Shown here: positions 61,186 to 64,000 of the stretch, piece by piece
Layout of the letters: every line of letters starts with the position of its first letter
Position numbering within the stretch: the first letter of the stretch is position 1
Assembly (NCBI GenBank): GCA_018240595.1
Contig: JAFEFL010000011.1
Location: 1 to 64,000 of the forward strand
Direction of reading: 5' to 3'
Source: Pseudomonadota bacterium
Lineage (GTDB): Bacteria; Pseudomonadota; Alphaproteobacteria; Rhizobiales; Xanthobacteraceae
DNA length: 64,000 bases
Made by a program: the position numbers and the translations under genes
Notes under the pieces: generated by a model
What the model was told of the DNA's origin: nothing
Databases searched by the model: none
Seen by the model: the letters and a program-made list of their open reading frames with translations, nothing else

Positions 61186-61957
61186 GATAGGCTCCCACCA
61201 CGTCCTTGTCCTTGATCACGTCGTCCGGCGCGCCGTCGGCGATCTTGCGGCCGGAGACCAGCACGACCAGGCGCTGCGAGAACGCCATCACCGCGCGCAT
61301 GATGTGCTCGATCATGATGATGGTGATGCCGCGCTGGTTGAGGCGGATCAGCAGCGCCACGATGTCTTCGACTTCGGAATGCGACAGGCCGGCCATCGAT
61401 TCATCGGCGATCAGCAGCTTCGGCTCTGCCGCCATGGCGCGGGCGAGTTCGAGCTTGCGCATTTCGACCTGCGTCAGGTCGAGCGGGCTCTTCTTCGCCT
61501 TGTCCTGCAGCGCGACCAGGCTGAGGACCTCGAGGCAGCGGTCTTCCAGTTCGCTCGAGGTCAGATGGACGCCGTGGCGCGCGCCGACGGTGTACAGCAG
61601 AGGCACCCGGATGTTTTCGGCGACGGTCATGCTGCGGAACGGTCGCGGCAGCTGGAAACTGCGCGCCAGGCCGAGACGGGCGCGCTGATGGGCGGGCACG
61701 CCGTCGACACGGCGTCCGCCGAAGCTGACGCTGCCGGTCTCGTTCTGCAGCGTGCCGCTGATGCAATTGACCAGCGTGCTCTTGCCCGAGCCGTTCGGGC
61801 CGATCAGGCCAAGGCGCTGGCCCGCCGGCACCGACAGATCGACCGTGTCGAGCGCGACGAAGCCGCCGAAGCGCTTGCCGAGTTGCTCGATGGCGAGAAG
61901 CGGCGGCGCCACGTCGTCGAAGGTCTCGGTCACCGGCTGGCCCATGATCTGGCTCAT
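61175..61957 (-). CDS. livG: Liv-type ABC transporter ATPase LivG
   Basis: 260 aa from ATG at 61957 (CAGGAG upstream). Walker A GPNGSGKST, LARSFQLPRPFRSMTVAENI typical of LivG, LTQVEMRKLELARAMAAEPKLLIADESMAGLS (in place of the common LSYGQQR and LLLDEP motifs: signature LTQVEMRKLE and Walker B LLIADESM are both degenerate), and the C-terminal IEHIMRAVM. The signature is therefore non-canonical, with Ser for Pro after DE. It overlaps livM by 4 bp (ATGA). Confidence 0.92.
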   Translation of the reverse strand: MSQIMGQPVTETFDDVAPPLLAIEQLGKRFGGFVALDTVDLSVPAGQRLGLIGPNGSGKSTLVNCISGTLQNETGSVSFGGRRVDGVPAHQRARLGLARSFQLPRPFRSMTVAENIRVPLLYTVGARHGVHLTSSELEDRCLEVLSLVALQDKAKKSPLDLTQVEMRKLELARAMAAEPKLLIADESMAGLSHSEVEDIVALLIRLNQRGITIIMIEHIMRAVMAFSQRLVVLVSGRKIADGAPDDVIKDKDVVGAYLGT

Positions 61958-62958
61958 GAATTGCTCCTGCGCGCGGTCCAGTGATGCCACAGGCCGACCA
62001 GGCCGTTCGGCGCCAGAATGACGAAGCCGATCAGCAACAGGCCGGTGATCAGGAGATTGACCGCCGAGGAGATGGTGACGGTGACGATCTGCTGCAGTGT
62101 CGACAGGATCAGCGCGCCGACCATCGGTCCGATCCAGGACGTCGTGCCGCCGATCATCGGCATGGCGATGGCGTTCACGGCATAGGACAGGTTGAACGCC
62201 GAATTGGGTTCGACATAGCCGATGTAGAACGGAAAGGGCGCGCCGGCCATGCCGAACAAGGCGCCGGACAGAACGGTGGCGATCAGTTTGAGCTTTAGCG
62301 TGGGCACGCCGGAGGCTTCGGCGGCCAGTTCGTCGTCGCGGATGGTGGCGAAGCCGATGCCGAGCCGCGAGCGCTCGATCAGTCGGGCCGCGGCCAGCGA
62401 GGCCACGGCCAGAAGCAGCATCAGCACGAACAGATACTGGATGAAGGTGCCGAACACCGGGACGCTTTCCGGCGGAATGACATAGGCGCCACGCGAGCCG
62501 CCGACGAAGGACCAGTTGACGATGAAGGTTTCGAGCACGACGGCGAGCGCCAGCGTCGCGATGGCGAAGAACACGCCGCGCAGCCGCAAAGTGAGGTAGC
62601 CCATGCCGAGGCCGATCAGACCGGCGAAAACGCCGCCGAGCACGATCAGCACCGGCAGCGGTAGCGGGAATATCCACGCCATCGGTGCCAGCATGAACTC
62701 CGGAAACACGTCCTCCGGCGACTGGCCGATATTGTAGAAGAAGATCGTCGAATAGACGCCGATGGCGAAGAAACCGGCGCTGCCGAAATTCACATAACCG
62801 CAATAGCCGCCGAGGATGTTCCACGCGGTGGCGATGACGACATATTGCAGCACCACGTAGCCGAGGAAGAACAGATAGTCGTTGCCGATGACGCGGAACG
62901 CCAAGTAGAGCGCGGCCGCGATCGCCAGAAGGATGAGCGTGAAGAGGGGCGTGCGCAT
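61954..62958 (-). CDS. livM: Liv-type ABC transporter permease LivM
   Basis: 334 aa with about ten membrane helices. GYCGYVNFGSAGFFAIGVYST and GLGMGYLTLRLRGVFFAIATLA, plus ERSRLGIGFATIRDDELAAEASGVPTLKLKLIA, which holds the EAA-like coupling segment, are typical of LivM. Starts one base after the livH stop (adjacent TGA ATG). Confidence 0.94.
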   Translation of the reverse strand: MRTPLFTLILLAIAAALYLAFRVIGNDYLFFLGYVVLQYVVIATAWNILGGYCGYVNFGSAGFFAIGVYSTIFFYNIGQSPEDVFPEFMLAPMAWIFPLPLPVLIVLGGVFAGLIGLGMGYLTLRLRGVFFAIATLALAVVLETFIVNWSFVGGSRGAYVIPPESVPVFGTFIQYLFVLMLLLAVASLAAARLIERSRLGIGFATIRDDELAAEASGVPTLKLKLIATVLSGALFGMAGAPFPFYIGYVEPNSAFNLSYAVNAIAMPMIGGTTSWIGPMVGALILSTLQQIVTVTISSAVNLLITGLLLIGFVILAPNGLVGLWHHWTARRSNS

Positions 62959-63828
62959 TCAGCGTCCCAGCAATCCGGAAGGCCGTACGGCCAGAGTGAG
63001 CAGCAGGAGACCGAACGACACCGCCGGCGCCCAGGAGGGGCCGTAGAACGTGGTGGCGATGCTTTCGATGACGCCGATCAGCAGCGCGGCGATCAGCGTG
63101 CCGGGCAGGCTGCCGAGACCGCCGAGCACGCAGATGGCGAAGACCCGGCCGATATATTCACGGCCCGATGACGGCAGCACGGGCTGGATGACGATGAGGA
63201 AGGCGCCGGCCATGGCGCAGGTCGCCATCGCCAGCGAGAAGGCGATGCGCTTGATCCGGGTCGGGTCGACCGCCATCAGTTCGAGCGCCTGCGGATCCTG
63301 CGAGACGGCCATCACGGCGCGGCCGATGAAGGTGCGCGACATGAAGAGCTGCAGGGCGGCGAACATGGCGAGGGAAACGATGGCCGGCACAAGCATCCGC
63401 AGCGGGAACTCCATCGGCCCGAGCGTGATACTGCCGCCGACATAGGACGTGCCGACCGAGCGGTAGTCGACGCCGAAGGCGAGGATCAGCCCGACTTCGG
63501 TGACGAACAGCAGCCCGAAGAAGAAGGCGAGGCCGCGCAGCGAGTCCTGGCCTCGCCGCTCGAAGGACTGGAAGTAGATGCCGTAGACCAGCGCCCCGAG
63601 CGCGTAGAATACCGGCAAGGCGAGAATCGCGACGATGATCGGGTCGATGCCGAACTGCGCATTCACGATGTAGGCGATGTAGGAGCCGAGGATGATGAAG
63701 CCCGGATGCGCAATATTGACGATGTCGAGCATGCCGAACGAGATCGAAATGCCGGCGGTGACGGCGGCATAGAACGCGCCGAGCATCAGCCCGGCGATGA
63801 TGGCATTGATCAGCAGATCGAATTGCAT
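62959..63828 (-). CDS. livH: Liv-type ABC transporter permease LivH
   Basis: 289 aa with eight or so membrane helices. LLINAIIAGLMLGAFYAAVTAGISISFGMLDIVNIAHPGFIILGSYIAY and the coupling segment GRAVMAVSQDPQALELMAVDPTRIKRIAF, with VFAICVLGGLGSLPGTLIAALLIGVIES, mark LivH. First gene of the operon livH-livM-livG-livF on the minus strand. Confidence 0.94.
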   Translation of the reverse strand: MQFDLLINAIIAGLMLGAFYAAVTAGISISFGMLDIVNIAHPGFIILGSYIAYIVNAQFGIDPIIVAILALPVFYALGALVYGIYFQSFERRGQDSLRGLAFFFGLLFVTEVGLILAFGVDYRSVGTSYVGGSITLGPMEFPLRMLVPAIVSLAMFAALQLFMSRTFIGRAVMAVSQDPQALELMAVDPTRIKRIAFSLAMATCAMAGAFLIVIQPVLPSSGREYIGRVFAICVLGGLGSLPGTLIAALLIGVIESIATTFYGPSWAPAVSFGLLLLTLAVRPSGLLGR

Positions 63829-64000
63829 GGGGATGCCAGCGGGCCGGGGCGATCGTTCGTCACAGCAATGGGCTCAGAAGGGGCGGCGGGACGCGCTGTC
63901 ACCCGCGCCGCCGGCGCGATGGTCCCGTTCATGCCGCGACAGGCTGCGATGAGCCGGCATCCGACCTCCCCAGATTGACCCTTTGCCGGCTTCTCGAAAT
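63829..64000. other. Upstream region of the livHMGF operon (window edge)
   Basis: 172 bases with no gene I can support; the promoter of livH should lie here on the minus strand. No clear -35/-10 pair or operator is recognised. Confidence 0.4.

Overview
The window is a GC-rich, gene-dense stretch of chromosome from an alphaproteobacterium, most likely order Hyphomicrobiales (Rhizobiales). The Bradyrhizobium/Xanthobacteraceae/Pseudolabrys neighbourhood is my guess from gene content and not a proven placement. Pointers are a TrcR-type (DUF1013) and an RcdA-type (DUF1465) cell-cycle protein, two perfect TTAA-N7-TTAA CtrA-type boxes, DUF1192, a UvrB with a long N-terminal extension, a type II ThrB, and several TRAP and Liv-type ABC transporters. 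I see no phage, integron, CRISPR array, insertion sequence, tRNA or rRNA gene. Most of the window looks like ordinary vertically inherited chromosome.

Layout. 0.2-4.3 kb: a Cache/HAMP/CZB chemoreceptor, a PhnA-like protein, a highly structured GC-rich non-coding stretch with its own promoter-like sequence, and a fatty acid desaturase behind a CtrA-type box. 4.4-12.8 kb: trcR, ispH-thrB-rnhA, an ABC exporter, rpmE, rcdA, a candidate small RNA, DUF1192 and a quinone oxidoreductase. 12.9-24.2 kb: a GGDEF/EAL protein, YqgE/AlgH, a DsbD-like periplasmic protein, a peroxiredoxin, a BLUF photoreceptor, uvrB and a tandem-PAS diguanylate cyclase. 24.2-31.6 kb: DsbB with a small partner, a second ABC exporter, a SnoaL-like protein, an XRE/MmyB regulator, a DUF1800-DUF1501 pair and DUF1272. 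31.6-35.6 kb: a leftward TRAP transporter unit with an ABM protein and an isochorismatase-type hydrolase. 35.7-42.2 kb: a CorA/ZntB-like channel, small envelope proteins, a PQQ-type sugar dehydrogenase, a glutathione transferase and the remains of a broken gene. 42.2-49.2 kb: an aspartate aminotransferase, a DUF883/holin-X-like pair, an EF-G-like GTPase, and an MFS exporter divergent from a LysR regulator. 49.3-53.6 kb: msrP and a second TRAP system with fused permease subunits. 53.7-56.7 kb: an Aer-like receptor, CreA and HdeD. 56.7-63.8 kb: an N-carbamoyl amino acid amidase, a cyclase-family hydrolase and a complete Liv-type ABC importer (binding protein on the plus strand, livHMGF on the minus strand).

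How the parts work together. Uptake of small organic acids and amino-acid-like compounds (two TRAP systems, one Liv system) sits beside hydrolases that could process the imported compounds. Envelope redox repair recurs (DsbB, DsbD-like, peroxiredoxin, MsrP, GST). Signalling is rich: two chemoreceptors, two cyclic-di-GMP proteins and a BLUF protein.

The most novel-looking material is non-coding: (i) a hairpin-rich region at 2.6-3.0 kb, and (ii) a compact candidate small RNA at 11.3-11.4 kb on the minus strand, with a CtrA-type box at promoter distance, anti-Shine-Dalgarno-like motifs and a clear intrinsic terminator, lying next to rcdA.
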